64,000 bases of DNA from assembly GCF_017829975.1 (NCBI RefSeq), contig NZ_JAEEGA010000006.1, forward strand, positions 232,568-296,567. Direction: 5' to 3'. Position 1 is the first letter of the stretch. Each line of letters opens with the position of its first letter. Made by a program: the position numbers and the translations under genes. Shown here piece after piece: positions 34,001 through 42,873 of this stretch. Below the pieces are notes generated by a model. That model had not been told where the DNA came from. It was given only the letters and a program-made list of their open reading frames with translations, and made no database searches. This DNA is from Vagococcus allomyrinae. GTDB lineage: Bacteria > Bacillota > Bacilli > Lactobacillales > Vagococcaceae.

Positions 34001-36451
34001 ATGAGTAAAGTAGTTGAAGCAACAAGTAATGTGGAATTTGAAGAGTTCTCTCGAACCGATCGTGTCCAACGGCTGAGAGACAAGTTTATGAAAACTCGTC
34101 CGAATGTTGATATCGAACGTGCTGTGATTTACGATCGCGTCTTTAAACAGTCGGATGAATTGGCAAATGATCCCTTAATTGTCGCTCGTGCTAAAGCCTT
34201 TTACACGTTTTTGAACGAACGCACGATCTATATTGAGGATGACCAGCTTTTCGCCGGATCATTTGGAAAACAAGCTCGAGCTTTTCCTATTTATCCTGAA
34301 AGTGTTGGAGATGATTTAGTAGATGAGTATCGCAAGTTGCCTACGAGAGAAATTGATAGTTTTGACTATGCAGAGGAGGACCGCTTAATTTTGGAAGAAT
34401 TATTACCAAGATGGCATGAGCATTCTCTACGACAACAAATTTTTCCTAACATGGATGACTTTGAAAAAAATCTCTTTTTAATGCATCCGAAAACTAGTAT
34501 CGTTGGCGGAACCAACGTCTTCACTTTGGATGTTCCGCTAAATGGCCCGGCAGGTCATATTACACCTGATTATCAAACCGTTATGGCAGAAGGCTTTTTG
34601 GGAATCAAAGAGCGGGCGGAAAAAAGATTAATTGAGGCTAAAGAAAAAGGCGATAAAGAAGGCGTTGATTTCTTAGAAGCGGCGATTATTTCGTGTGATG
34701 CCATTGCTAATTTCGCAAAACGTTATGCTGATTTAGCCCGTGGGATGGCAGCTGAAGAAACCGATGAAAATCGTAAAACTGAGTTACTCGAAATGGCTGA
34801 ACGTTGCGATCGTGTTCCAGCGCTACCACCTCGTAACTTTAAAGAAGGACTTCAGGCCGTTTGGTTTACATTTGTTGGGATTCAAATGGAAGCGTTCCAA
34901 CGGTGTTTCAGTGCAGGACGTCTGGATCAGTATTTAAATCCTTTTTTAGAAAATGACTTAAACGAAGGAACGATTACGATGGCTGAGGCTCAGGAAGCAT
35001 TGGATTGTTTGTGGATGAAGTTTCCAGAAACCAATTATATTAACTCTGAGTATTACTCTCATATCGCCTCAGGATTCCCATCTCAACAGCAAATCATCGT
35101 CGGTGGGCAAACACCTGAAGGAAAGGAATCTTCTAACTTGCTGAGCTATATGGCAATTCAAGCTTCAATTAATACGTTATTACATCAGCCGAGTATTTCT
35201 GTTCGATTCTGCGAGGATACACCAGATAGTCTGATTTCTAAAGCGTGTGAACTGGCTAGATTAGGAACGGGTCATCCATCCTTCTTTAATGATCGTCGTT
35301 GTGTGCCAGCTCTGGTTAGAAAAGGCATCGAGTTAGAAGACGCTCGGGATTATTCATCAGTTGGTTGCGCCAGCATTCAGCCGACAAGAAAGGATAAAGG
35401 TTCTCATAATGCAGGGTATATCAATGTTGCTAGTGCTTTAGAGTTTGCTTTGCATGATGGGTATTGGAAGAAAGGTGATCGTCAAATGGGCTTACACACA
35501 GGCGACCCACGTGAGTTCACTGACTTTGAACAAGTCATTGGGGCGTTTGAAAAGCAATTAGGTATGATGATTGACGTGTATTCAAAGACTGCGGTTAAAG
35601 TTGAAGAAGCGCATCGTGACGGTGTTCCAACACCATACATTTCTTGTTTTGTTCAAGATTGTATCGGTCGCGCTCGCGATAGAAGTAATGGCGGTGCTTT
35701 GATTAACTCTGGAATGACGCCACGAGGAATTGGTTTGGCAGATGTGGCCGATTCATTAGCCGCGATTAAGAAACTGGTCTTTGACGATCAAACATTAACG
35801 ATGGGGCAATTGCTTGATGCTTTAGAAGCAAATTTTGAAGGGCAAGAAGAAGTGCGACAACTGTTGATTAATAAAGCGCCTAAGTATGGAAATGACGATG
35901 AGTTAGCAGATGAAATGGCCATGCGTACGGTAGATATTTACGTGAACGAAACAGATAAGCACGAAAGTTTATTTGGAGGCAAGTTCCACCCAGGCTTTAG
36001 TTCAGTGTCTTCTAACGTACCTTATGGAACAGCTGTTGCAGCATTACCAAATGGTCGTAAAGAATTTGTACCGTTGGCTGACGGTTGTTCGCCTAGTCAT
36101 CATGTGGATAAAGAAGGACCAACTGCAGTCGCGATTTCTGCTGGTAAATTAGATCATGAAGGGATGAGCGGCGGTTCTATCTTAAACGTGAAATTTAATC
36201 CATTAACGGTGGCCGGAAAAGACGGTTTGGCTCATTTGACTCAATATGCTAAAGGAGCTTTAGAAGCTGGGGTTTGGCATATGCAATACAATGTTGTGGA
36301 TGTAGAAACACTGCGTCATGCTCAAGAACATCCAGAAGAACATCAAGATTTGATTGTGCGTGTAGCAGGATACAGTGCCTTTTTCTGCGGATTGAGTAAG
36401 CAGTTGCAAGAAGATGTTATTGACCGGACAGAACATTTGATTGCTAACTAA
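34001..36451 (+). CDS. Glycyl-radical enzyme of unknown substrate
   Basis: An 816-residue PFL-like enzyme. The C-terminal glycyl loop is R-V-A-G-Y-S-A-F-F (radical Gly at about residue 790), and the thiyl Cys456 sits in S-V-G-C-A-S-I-Q-P-T. Dehydratase/lyase GREs (glycerol and propanediol dehydratases, CutC, HypD, HPAD) carry C-x-E at this point; here the Glu is replaced by Ser, and there is no C-C pair as in PFL. So neither PFL nor a standard C-x-E eliminase is indicated. N-terminal R-x-R-x-x-x-x blocks and overall length are those of the non-PFL GRE family. No microcompartment genes are near. The operon context (CoA-transferase, enoyl-CoA isomerase/hydratase, dehydrogenase, thiolases, transporter) suggests that the product is a carboxylic acid degraded as a CoA thioester. 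Confidence 0.93.
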   Translation: MSKVVEATSNVEFEEFSRTDRVQRLRDKFMKTRPNVDIERAVIYDRVFKQSDELANDPLIVARAKAFYTFLNERTIYIEDDQLFAGSFGKQARAFPIYPESVGDDLVDEYRKLPTREIDSFDYAEEDRLILEELLPRWHEHSLRQQIFPNMDDFEKNLFLMHPKTSIVGGTNVFTLDVPLNGPAGHITPDYQTVMAEGFLGIKERAEKRLIEAKEKGDKEGVDFLEAAIISCDAIANFAKRYADLARGMAAEETDENRKTELLEMAERCDRVPALPPRNFKEGLQAVWFTFVGIQMEAFQRCFSAGRLDQYLNPFLENDLNEGTITMAEAQEALDCLWMKFPETNYINSEYYSHIASGFPSQQQIIVGGQTPEGKESSNLLSYMAIQASINTLLHQPSISVRFCEDTPDSLISKACELARLGTGHPSFFNDRRCVPALVRKGIELEDARDYSSVGCASIQPTRKDKGSHNAGYINVASALEFALHDGYWKKGDRQMGLHTGDPREFTDFEQVIGAFEKQLGMMIDVYSKTAVKVEEAHRDGVPTPYISCFVQDCIGRARDRSNGGALINSGMTPRGIGLADVADSLAAIKKLVFDDQTLTMGQLLDALEANFEGQEEVRQLLINKAPKYGNDDELADEMAMRTVDIYVNETDKHESLFGGKFHPGFSSVSSNVPYGTAVAALPNGRKEFVPLADGCSPSHHVDKEGPTAVAISAGKLDHEGMSGGSILNVKFNPLTVAGKDGLAHLTQYAKGALEAGVWHMQYNVVDVETLRHAQEHPEEHQDLIVRVAGYSAFFCGLSKQLQEDVIDRTEHLIAN

Positions 36452-36471
36452 TTTTTCTTAATAGACTAACT

Positions 36472-36502
36472 GAAAAAGCAAAGACTGGTTCTTTGCTTTT
36501 TT
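36472..36502 (+). terminator. Intra-cluster terminator after the GRE gene
   Basis: AAAAAGCAAAGA (36473-36484) pairs with TTCTTTGCTTTTTT around a short CTGG loop. It sits in the 67-bp gap between the GRE and the isomerase gene, so distal genes are either read through at lower level or need antitermination; no separate promoter is obvious in the gap. Confidence 0.8.
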
Positions 36503-36518
36503 AAAAGGAGAATTTTTA

Positions 36519-37313
36519 ATGTATCAAGACATTATATATGAAGAAACAGGCAAAGTTGCCACGATCACTCTCAATCGACCAGCAAAAATGAATGCTTTAT
36601 CTGATCAGATGAGGTCTGAGATTCGACAAGTAGTGGCTCATTTACAGCGATCAAATGAGATTCAAATTGTCATATTAACAGGGGCGGGAAAAGCTTTTTG
36701 TGCTGGTGGTGATATCAATGTTATGAAAGCGAACATCGATAAACAAATTCCTTATGAGGATCGCTTGATGGCTTATCGACGAGATGTGGTTGAAATGGTT
36801 CAGACTATTAAAAGTATCCCCCAATTGCTGATTGCGAAATTAAATGGTGCCACCTTTGGAGCTGGCTGTAGCCTTGCCTTGTTATGTGATATCCGAATCG
36901 CCGCCAGTCATGTAAAATTTGGTCTGCCTTTTGCCAAACGGGGGCTGATTCCCGATTGGGGGGCTAGTTACTATTTGCCCCGAGTGATTGGATATGCCAA
37001 AGCCATCGAGCTATCAGTATCAGGTAGAACGTTTTCAGCCCAAGAAGCCAAAGCCATCAATTTAATTGACTACGAGGTGCCTGAGTTAGAACTTGATGAG
37101 TTTATCTCGGCTTATATAAACAAAGTCTTAATGAGTAGTCCCTTTGCCATCCGGATTATTAAAAAAAATATGGAAGCATCCTGGCATCAGAGTTTGGAAA
37201 CGGCTCTTGAGCAAGAAGCAAGTCTTCAAAGTAGTTGCTACCTTTCTGATGATCATCGTGAAGGGGTTGAAAGTTTCATTGACAAAAGACAACCTGAGTT
37301 TAACGGAAAATAA
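36519..37313 (+). CDS. Crotonase-fold enoyl-CoA isomerase, PaaG-like
   Basis: A 264-residue crotonase-superfamily protein: oxyanion-hole segments A-F-C-A-G-G-D and T-F-G-A-G-C-S-L-A. Hydratases of this fold have two catalytic Glu, in G-G-G-C-E and Q/L-P-E. Here the corresponding positions read G-A-G-C-S and L-P-F, so neither Glu is present. Instead L-I-P-D-W-G-A-S-Y keeps the Asp found in PaaG-type isomerases (L-V-P-D-S-G-G). I therefore read it as a delta3-delta2 enoyl-CoA or related ring/double-bond isomerase, not a hydratase. AAAGGAG precedes the ATG. It begins the CoA-thioester part of the cluster, with the active hydratase four genes on. Confidence 0.85.
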   Translation: MYQDIIYEETGKVATITLNRPAKMNALSDQMRSEIRQVVAHLQRSNEIQIVILTGAGKAFCAGGDINVMKANIDKQIPYEDRLMAYRRDVVEMVQTIKSIPQLLIAKLNGATFGAGCSLALLCDIRIAASHVKFGLPFAKRGLIPDWGASYYLPRVIGYAKAIELSVSGRTFSAQEAKAINLIDYEVPELELDEFISAYINKVLMSSPFAIRIIKKNMEASWHQSLETALEQEASLQSSCYLSDDHREGVESFIDKRQPEFNGK

Positions 37314-37345
37314 CAAATAAAACGTGATGAGAGAGGTGGAAATAC

Positions 37346-38566
37346 ATGAGAGAAGTTGTCATCACTCACGGTGTGCGAACGCCAATTGGCAAGTTTGGAC
37401 AATCCTTAAAAGAAATTGACGATATCAGTTTAGGAAAACAAGTTCTGGCAGAATTGGTGCATGTGCGCGCGGATCTTGATCCTCATGAGATTGATCATGT
37501 GATTTTGGGAAAAGTGAAACAAAATGCCAGTCTTGCCAATGTGGCTCGTAATGTGTCATTAGCAGCCAAGTTAGCGGAAGAAACCCCGTGTTTTACAGTA
37601 CACCGACAATGTGGTTCTGGGTTGCAGGCGATCATGGATGGATTTGAAATTATTAAGGCGGAAGAAGCGGAAGTCATCGTGGCAGGTGGAGTCGAAAACA
37701 TGAGCCAATCGGCATACTTTATTCGCAATACTCAAAATGGTCTTGGTAGTTCTGGAAATGTTAGGATCGAAGACTCTTTAATTGCCGGTGGTCCAAGTTC
37801 TATCCCAATTAAGAAATTCGGAAATTTTCCTATGGGATTAACAGCTGAAAACTTAGCTGATCAATATGATATTTCACGAGATGCCCAAGATCAATTCGCC
37901 CAAGAAAGTCAAGAACGAATGGCTCAGGCCATGGCATCAGGCTATTTTGACTCGCAATTGTTACCTGTTAAAAATAGTACGGGAGACGTGGTATTGGCCC
38001 AAGATGAGCATCCATTTTTAAGTAGTATAGAAAAGCTAGGTAGTTTGAGGCCGGTCTTTAAAAAAGACGGCAGTGTGACAGCAGGCAATTCGTCAGGTCG
38101 TAATGATGGCGCCGCCGCCGTTTTGATGATGACTCAAGAAAAAGCCGAAAAATTAGGGTATCAACCACTAGCAAAAGTTATCAGTATTGGGGCCAGCGGT
38201 TGTGATCCATTGATCATGGGGGTTGGTCCAGTGGAATCGACTCGAATTGCCTTAAAGAAAGCGGGCTTGACCATCGATCAACTAGACGTGATTGAGCTAA
38301 ATGAGGCTTTCGCGGCTCAGTCGCTAGCTGTAATTGAAGAGTGGTCAAAGTGGAGTCAATCGAAAAAAAAATTGAGGGAAAAAATTAATCCCAATGGTGG
38401 AGCTATTGCTCATGGCCATCCACTAGGATGCACAGGAGCGGCTTTAACGGTTAAGTGCATGTATGAACTGCAACGAATTGAGTCTCATCGTTATGGGCTG
38501 ATAAGTTTATGTTGTGCTGGTGGACTCGGCGTTTCAGTTATCATTGAGAAAGTCAAGGAGGGGTAA
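37346..38566 (+). CDS. Acetyl-CoA acetyltransferase (thiolase), catalytically intact
   Basis: A 406-residue thiolase with the full catalytic set: nucleophile Cys89 in H-R-Q-C-G-S-G-L-Q-A, N-E-A-F-A, the His motif G-G-A-I-A-H-G-H-P-L-G-C-T-G and the second Cys in C-C-A-G-G-L-G. It is expected to cleave a 3-ketoacyl-CoA with CoA (degradative direction, given the context), or to condense acetyl-CoA. GAGAGGTGG precedes the ATG. It is followed 3 bp later by a degenerate paralogue. Chain-length specificity cannot be judged from sequence. Confidence 0.95.
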   Translation: MREVVITHGVRTPIGKFGQSLKEIDDISLGKQVLAELVHVRADLDPHEIDHVILGKVKQNASLANVARNVSLAAKLAEETPCFTVHRQCGSGLQAIMDGFEIIKAEEAEVIVAGGVENMSQSAYFIRNTQNGLGSSGNVRIEDSLIAGGPSSIPIKKFGNFPMGLTAENLADQYDISRDAQDQFAQESQERMAQAMASGYFDSQLLPVKNSTGDVVLAQDEHPFLSSIEKLGSLRPVFKKDGSVTAGNSSGRNDGAAAVLMMTQEKAEKLGYQPLAKVISIGASGCDPLIMGVGPVESTRIALKKAGLTIDQLDVIELNEAFAAQSLAVIEEWSKWSQSKKKLREKINPNGGAIAHGHPLGCTGAALTVKCMYELQRIESHRYGLISLCCAGGLGVSVIIEKVKEG

Positions 38567-38569
38567 GAC

Positions 38570-39703
38570 ATGGAAAAAGTTGTGATTATTGGTGCCGTCC
38601 GTACCCCAATTGGTAAGTATAATGGGCGTCTCAAAAGTTTGTCCGAATCAACCTTATGTGGCTTAACCCTAAGCAGGCTTCTTGCTGAGTTAAAACTCGA
38701 CGATCAACTGAATGAAATCGTCATTGGTAATAGCAAACAAACAAGTGATCCATCCAACTTGGCACGTTATGCTATGTTGGATGCGGGGTTGCCAGTCAGC
38801 ATTCCAGCTTATACTGTTCAGCGACATAATGGTTCGGGAGGGCAAGCTATAGCTAAAGCGTACTGGTCAATAAAAAGCGGGATGAGTGAGGTGATTTTGG
38901 CTGGAGGAGCGGAGAGTATGAGCCAAATTCCCATAGAGATTCAACAATCTCGGTTTGTGTTTAATGGAGAGAGTGACGTAATCTTCGAACCGATTGAACG
39001 TCAAGTAGAAGAGGCCCAGCCGAAGGACATTTACGGGATTTGGGGAACCGTAAAATTAGCCGAAAAGCTGACGGAACATTACCGTTTGACGTCAGACCAA
39101 CTAGAAGCTCACCGCTTAGCTTGTAATGAAAAAGCCAAAGAACGTAGCAAAGTTGTTAAGCGACTCTTCCCAATTGACGTTAAGCTACGAAAAACAACGG
39201 ACTATGTTGCTGAAGACTATCTAGGAAATCATCAGTTGATTGCTACACCGGCAGACGGGGCAGCAAGTTTGATCTTAACGTCTGAAACCTATGCAAAGGC
39301 TCGAAAATTGCCGATATTGGCGGAAGTATTGAGTTTAAAACAGACTGCTGGTCATCCGATAGAAAGTGGCGTCGTTGATGTCAAAGGAGTTCAATTGGTC
39401 CTAGAACAAGCGGGTATCGAGCTAACAGACCTTGATGTCATTGATTTAGCAGAAGTTTCGGCAGCTTATGGTTTAGCTTTTAGGCAGGAGCTGGCAACTC
39501 TTGGAAAAGTTAAAGAGATTGCTGAAAAAATCAATCCTTACGGTAGTTTTTTGGAAAGTGGTATTCCTGGTGGTGCGACGAGTCCAATTCAATGTGTAAA
39601 TGTTATAGATTATTTAGAAAAGAAAAAGAAAACAAAAGGCTTAATTATCACACAATGTGATGGCGGACAAACGATGACTTTACTGATCAAGAGGAGAGGA
39701 TAA
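38570..39703 (+). CDS. Thiolase-like protein lacking the nucleophilic Cys and catalytic His
   Basis: A 377-residue thiolase paralogue. The fold-defining start (V-I-I-G-A-V-R-T-P-I-G-K-Y) is conserved. At the nucleophile position the sequence is Q-R-H-N-G-S-G-G-Q-A, giving Asn87 instead of Cys. N-E-A-F-A has become A-E-V-S-A. The G-H-P-x-G motif reads S-G-I-P-G-G, losing the His. Only the distal Cys (Q-C-D-G-G) survives. It cannot use standard thiolase chemistry. The frame is open and tightly packed (3 bp after thiolase 1, 3 bp before the dehydrogenase gene), so it is maintained. A non-catalytic partner subunit of the intact thiolase is the favoured idea; a new activity is the alternative. Confidence 0.88.
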   Translation: MEKVVIIGAVRTPIGKYNGRLKSLSESTLCGLTLSRLLAELKLDDQLNEIVIGNSKQTSDPSNLARYAMLDAGLPVSIPAYTVQRHNGSGGQAIAKAYWSIKSGMSEVILAGGAESMSQIPIEIQQSRFVFNGESDVIFEPIERQVEEAQPKDIYGIWGTVKLAEKLTEHYRLTSDQLEAHRLACNEKAKERSKVVKRLFPIDVKLRKTTDYVAEDYLGNHQLIATPADGAASLILTSETYAKARKLPILAEVLSLKQTAGHPIESGVVDVKGVQLVLEQAGIELTDLDVIDLAEVSAAYGLAFRQELATLGKVKEIAEKINPYGSFLESGIPGGATSPIQCVNVIDYLEKKKKTKGLIITQCDGGQTMTLLIKRRG

Positions 39704-39706
39704 TTA

Positions 39707-40594
39707 ATGACGATTAACACGGTTTTGGTAGCAGGGGCAGGGTTTATGGGAACGGGGATTGCCCAAGTGTCAGCAGCAGCTGGCTACGACGTTTTATTAT
39801 GGGATCTTCAAGAGTCATTTACGGAGAAAGCTTTAGCGAACGTGGCGGCGTCTCTGGATAAACGCATTCTTAAAAATAAATTAACAGAAGCTGAAAAACT
39901 CGATATTTTAGCCAAGATTAAGCCAATCAGTCAATTAACAGAAGGTAAGCGAGCTGATTTGGTGGTTGAAGCAATCATTGAAGATCTGGCTGTCAAGTCT
40001 AATTTGTTTAAAGAGCTAGATGACATTTGTGGACCTGAGACGATCTTTGCCAGTAATACTTCGGCGATACCGATCAGCACGTTGGCAACTAGCACACAAA
40101 GGGAAGCACTGTTTATCGGAGCACATTTTTTTAGCCCAGTACCAGCTATGAAGTTAGTTGAGATTGTACAAGGGTTAAAAACTGCAACTAGCACGTGCCA
40201 AGTGATTCAAGAGTATGTTGAATGTCTGGGTAAAACTGGGGTAGTTGTAAAGGATGGCCCAGGTTTCTTGGTCAATCGAGTGATGCATGCCTTTAGACAA
40301 GAAATATTTGCCTGTTTAGAAGAAGGCGTCGCAAGTCTGGAAGACATTGATACAGCAGTTAAATTAGGGTTAGGCCATCCTTTAGGTCCTTTTGAATTGA
40401 ATGATTTTGCTGGGTTAGACATCGGTGTGGCGACGATTGAAAATTTGTACGATGGCTTTAAGGATCCTAAGTGGGCCCCGAATTTAACCGTTAAACGACT
40501 TGTGGAAGCGGGAGATTTAGGTCGAAAGACTGGCAAAGGTTGGTACGATTATACATCTGGTGAAAAACGCAAGCGGAAGGATTTAAATTTATAG
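39707..40594 (+). CDS. 3-hydroxyacyl-CoA (3-hydroxybutyryl-CoA) dehydrogenase
   Basis: A 295-residue NAD(P)-dependent enzyme. The Rossmann motif is V-A-G-A-G-F-M-G-T-G-I-A near residue 8. V-V-E-A-I-I-E, S-N-T-S-A-I-P-I and the catalytic H-F-F-S-P-V-P-A-M-K-L-V-E (His near residue 138) follow, with G-P-G-F-L-V-N-R in the hinge and L-G-H-P-L-G-P-F-E-L-N-D-F-A-G-L-D in the C-terminal domain. This is the Hbd/PaaH-type single-domain enzyme of normal length. In the cluster it would oxidise the hydratase product to a 3-ketoacyl-CoA for thiolysis, producing NADH that must be reoxidised elsewhere. Confidence 0.94.
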   Translation: MTINTVLVAGAGFMGTGIAQVSAAAGYDVLLWDLQESFTEKALANVAASLDKRILKNKLTEAEKLDILAKIKPISQLTEGKRADLVVEAIIEDLAVKSNLFKELDDICGPETIFASNTSAIPISTLATSTQREALFIGAHFFSPVPAMKLVEIVQGLKTATSTCQVIQEYVECLGKTGVVVKDGPGFLVNRVMHAFRQEIFACLEEGVASLEDIDTAVKLGLGHPLGPFELNDFAGLDIGVATIENLYDGFKDPKWAPNLTVKRLVEAGDLGRKTGKGWYDYTSGEKRKRKDLNL

Positions 40595-40602
40595 GAGGAG
40601 AG

Positions 40603-41409
40603 ATGGAGATGAAAGCTTATTTAGCAAAGGATTATCAAACCATGAAAGTTAGTCTGGATGATGATGGGATTGCTTTGGTTCGATTTAATCGGCCAGAGGC
40701 GTTAAATGCGGCAAACATCGAAATGAGCGTGGAACGATTGGCCATTTTTTCTCATTTAAGCACCGATGAAGCTGTTAAGGTGGTGATTATTACCGGAGAT
40801 GAAAAGGCGTATTGCGCTGGAGGAGACCTGGCTGCATTTTCGCAGTTTAATGTTTCAGAAGCCATGACTTTTTCAGCTCGCGGCTTGGCTTATCAAAAAG
40901 CGTTAATGGATATGCCGAAGCCAACGATTGCTGCAGTAGCAGGTTATGCGTTTGGGGGCGGTTTTGAAAACGTCTTGTTGTGTGATTTAAGAATTGCGGC
41001 CGTTAATGCTCAGTTCTCTCTGCCTGAGATCAATGTGGGGATTTTTCCAGGTGGCGGAGGAACGCAACGTTTGGTGCAACACATTTCACCGGCGTTAGCT
41101 AAAGAGCTGATTTTTTTAGGGACACGCCTCGATGCTCAAAAAGCGTTGGATTTAGGCTTGGTTAACAAAGTAGTGGCAGTTGATGACTTGCTGGAGGAAG
41201 CATTTGGTTGGGCACGTCAATTGGCAGCCAAACCTTCACTTGCCATTAAACAAGCTAAAGCAGCTATCAATCACGCATGGGGAACAACGATAGAAGTAGG
41301 AATGGAGAATGAGGCAACAAGTTGGTCAGCACTTTTTGGAACTGTCGATCAAAAAGAAGGTATGCAAGCATTTTTAGACAAAAGAAAACCTAAATTTTTA
41401 GGCAATTAA
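40603..41409 (+). CDS. Enoyl-CoA hydratase (crotonase), catalytically intact
   Basis: A 268-residue crotonase. The oxyanion-hole motif is A-Y-C-A-G-G-D, and both catalytic Glu are present: G-G-G-F-E-N near residue 126 and S-L-P-E-I-N-V-G-I-F-P-G-G-G-G-T-Q-R. It is therefore a hydratase, in contrast to the upstream isomerase-type paralogue. GGAGGAG at 40594-40600 serves ATG 40603 or ATG 40609; I keep the first. It is expected to hydrate a 2-enoyl-CoA to 3-hydroxyacyl-CoA, feeding the dehydrogenase encoded 8 bp upstream. Confidence 0.94.
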   Translation: MEMKAYLAKDYQTMKVSLDDDGIALVRFNRPEALNAANIEMSVERLAIFSHLSTDEAVKVVIITGDEKAYCAGGDLAAFSQFNVSEAMTFSARGLAYQKALMDMPKPTIAAVAGYAFGGGFENVLLCDLRIAAVNAQFSLPEINVGIFPGGGGTQRLVQHISPALAKELIFLGTRLDAQKALDLGLVNKVVAVDDLLEEAFGWARQLAAKPSLAIKQAKAAINHAWGTTIEVGMENEATSWSALFGTVDQKEGMQAFLDKRKPKFLGN

Positions 41410-41426
41410 GGAGTGAAATAATAAAA

Positions 41427-42848
41427 ATGAATAATACATGGTTAATCGTTGGAATACTCATTACATTCTCGTGTATGGTCGGGATTGGTATCTATACGTC
41501 TCGTCGTGTTAAAAACTCGGCTGATTTCACCGTAGCAGGACGCTCAGCTTCACCGGTGATGATCGCAAGTACGATTTTAGGGAGTTGTGTCGGCGCAGGA
41601 GCGACGGTCGGAACAGCAGAAACAGCCTTTAAAATCGGTATTGTTGGTTGGTGGCAATCTTTAGGAATTGCAGTCGGTTGCTTAATTTTAGGTCTGTTTT
41701 TAGCACAACATATCTATAAAACCAAAACCGAAACCGTTTCGCAAGTCTTGGTTAAAACATATGGACCCAAAGTCGGGCCAATTACTAGTTTATTCGGGGC
41801 AATTGCGGTTTTCTTTTCCATCTTATCACAAACAAAAGGATTTATTCCTTTGTTGCAGTCCTTTATTCCGGTGCCGATTGTCACAGCATCAGCCATTTGT
41901 GTCGCTTTGGTTTTAGCTTATGTTCTGTTTGGCGGAATTTTTGGAACAAGTCTTGGTGGTATGTTAAAAATGATCATTATTTTGATTTCATTGATTATCT
42001 GTGCCATCATCGCCTTTTCTGGTTTAGGTGGTATCTCAGGGATTAAGAGTAGTTTCGATTTTGATCCTTGGTTAAATCTATTCTCTCGTGGTGTTTCTAA
42101 AGATATTGCCATCGGCTTAGGGTTTGCATTAGGAGTGCTTGTGACACAGGTTTATATCCAAGCAGTTTTATCGGCTCGAGATGCTAAAGCTGCCCGTGAT
42201 GGTGCCATTTTGTCTGCGTTTATCGGTTTCCCAATTGGTTTGTTCGGCGTCTTGGTGGGCTTTTATATGAGACAAAATTTTCCATCAATCGATCCGGCTC
42301 AGGCTTTTCCGCAATTTTTAATATTGAAGTTTCCACCAGTATTAGCAGGGATTAGTATTGGCGGATTGATGCTAGCAGCATTAGGTAGTAATGCTGGTTT
42401 AACATTAGGTATCTCAACCACCGTGAGTCGAGATATTTACAAAAAAGTCTTTCGGAAAAATGCCGATGACAAAGAAATGCTCCTTGTCCTTAGAATTATC
42501 ATGGTAATAGTTGCGGTGGCTGCCGGTATTTTTGCCATCACTAAGGCCGGAGAATTGATTCAAACCTTTATCTTCTTGTCATTTGGTTTGCGAACCTGTG
42601 TGTTTTTAGTGCCGATGTTATTTGCTTTTTACTATAAGGGTCGTTTAACAAATGAAGCGGGAATCGCGGCTGTCTTAGTAGGGCCGACGGTCAACTTAGT
42701 CTGGAATCTATTTAAACCAACTGAGCTTGACCCGATATATGCTGGGTTAATTGGAGCCACGGTCGCCTTTATTCTTGTTAACGAAATTGCTAAACGCATG
42801 AAGAAAGAAGACACAGGAGTACCATTATCAGCAACTGATACAGAATAA
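41427..42848 (+). CDS. Sodium:solute symporter (SSS family)
   Basis: A 473-residue polytopic transporter with about 13 hydrophobic helices. N-terminal features include F-T-V-A-G-R-S-A-S-P, typical of the SSS family, and G-A-G-A-T-V-G-T-A in helix 2. A-A-L-G-S-N-A-G-L-T-L-G-I-S-T-T-V-S-R-D-I-Y is the conserved SSS signature region with the Na+-site Ser/Thr residues. The family carries sugars, amino acids, choline, pantothenate and carboxylates, so the substrate is open; the position in the operon implies uptake of the GRE substrate. AAGGAGTG precedes the ATG. Confidence 0.9.
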   Translation: MNNTWLIVGILITFSCMVGIGIYTSRRVKNSADFTVAGRSASPVMIASTILGSCVGAGATVGTAETAFKIGIVGWWQSLGIAVGCLILGLFLAQHIYKTKTETVSQVLVKTYGPKVGPITSLFGAIAVFFSILSQTKGFIPLLQSFIPVPIVTASAICVALVLAYVLFGGIFGTSLGGMLKMIIILISLIICAIIAFSGLGGISGIKSSFDFDPWLNLFSRGVSKDIAIGLGFALGVLVTQVYIQAVLSARDAKAARDGAILSAFIGFPIGLFGVLVGFYMRQNFPSIDPAQAFPQFLILKFPPVLAGISIGGLMLAALGSNAGLTLGISTTVSRDIYKKVFRKNADDKEMLLVLRIIMVIVAVAAGIFAITKAGELIQTFIFLSFGLRTCVFLVPMLFAFYYKGRLTNEAGIAAVLVGPTVNLVWNLFKPTELDPIYAGLIGATVAFILVNEIAKRMKKEDTGVPLSATDTE

Positions 42849-42873
42849 TACAGAATAATTGAGGTGAGGAAAG

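Noticed and set aside
34001..36451. Naming the GRE as pyruvate formate-lyase, choline trimethylamine-lyase or glycerol dehydratase
   Set aside because: The Cys-Cys pair of PFL and the C-x-E of the others are absent, and the neighbourhood does not fit any of them.
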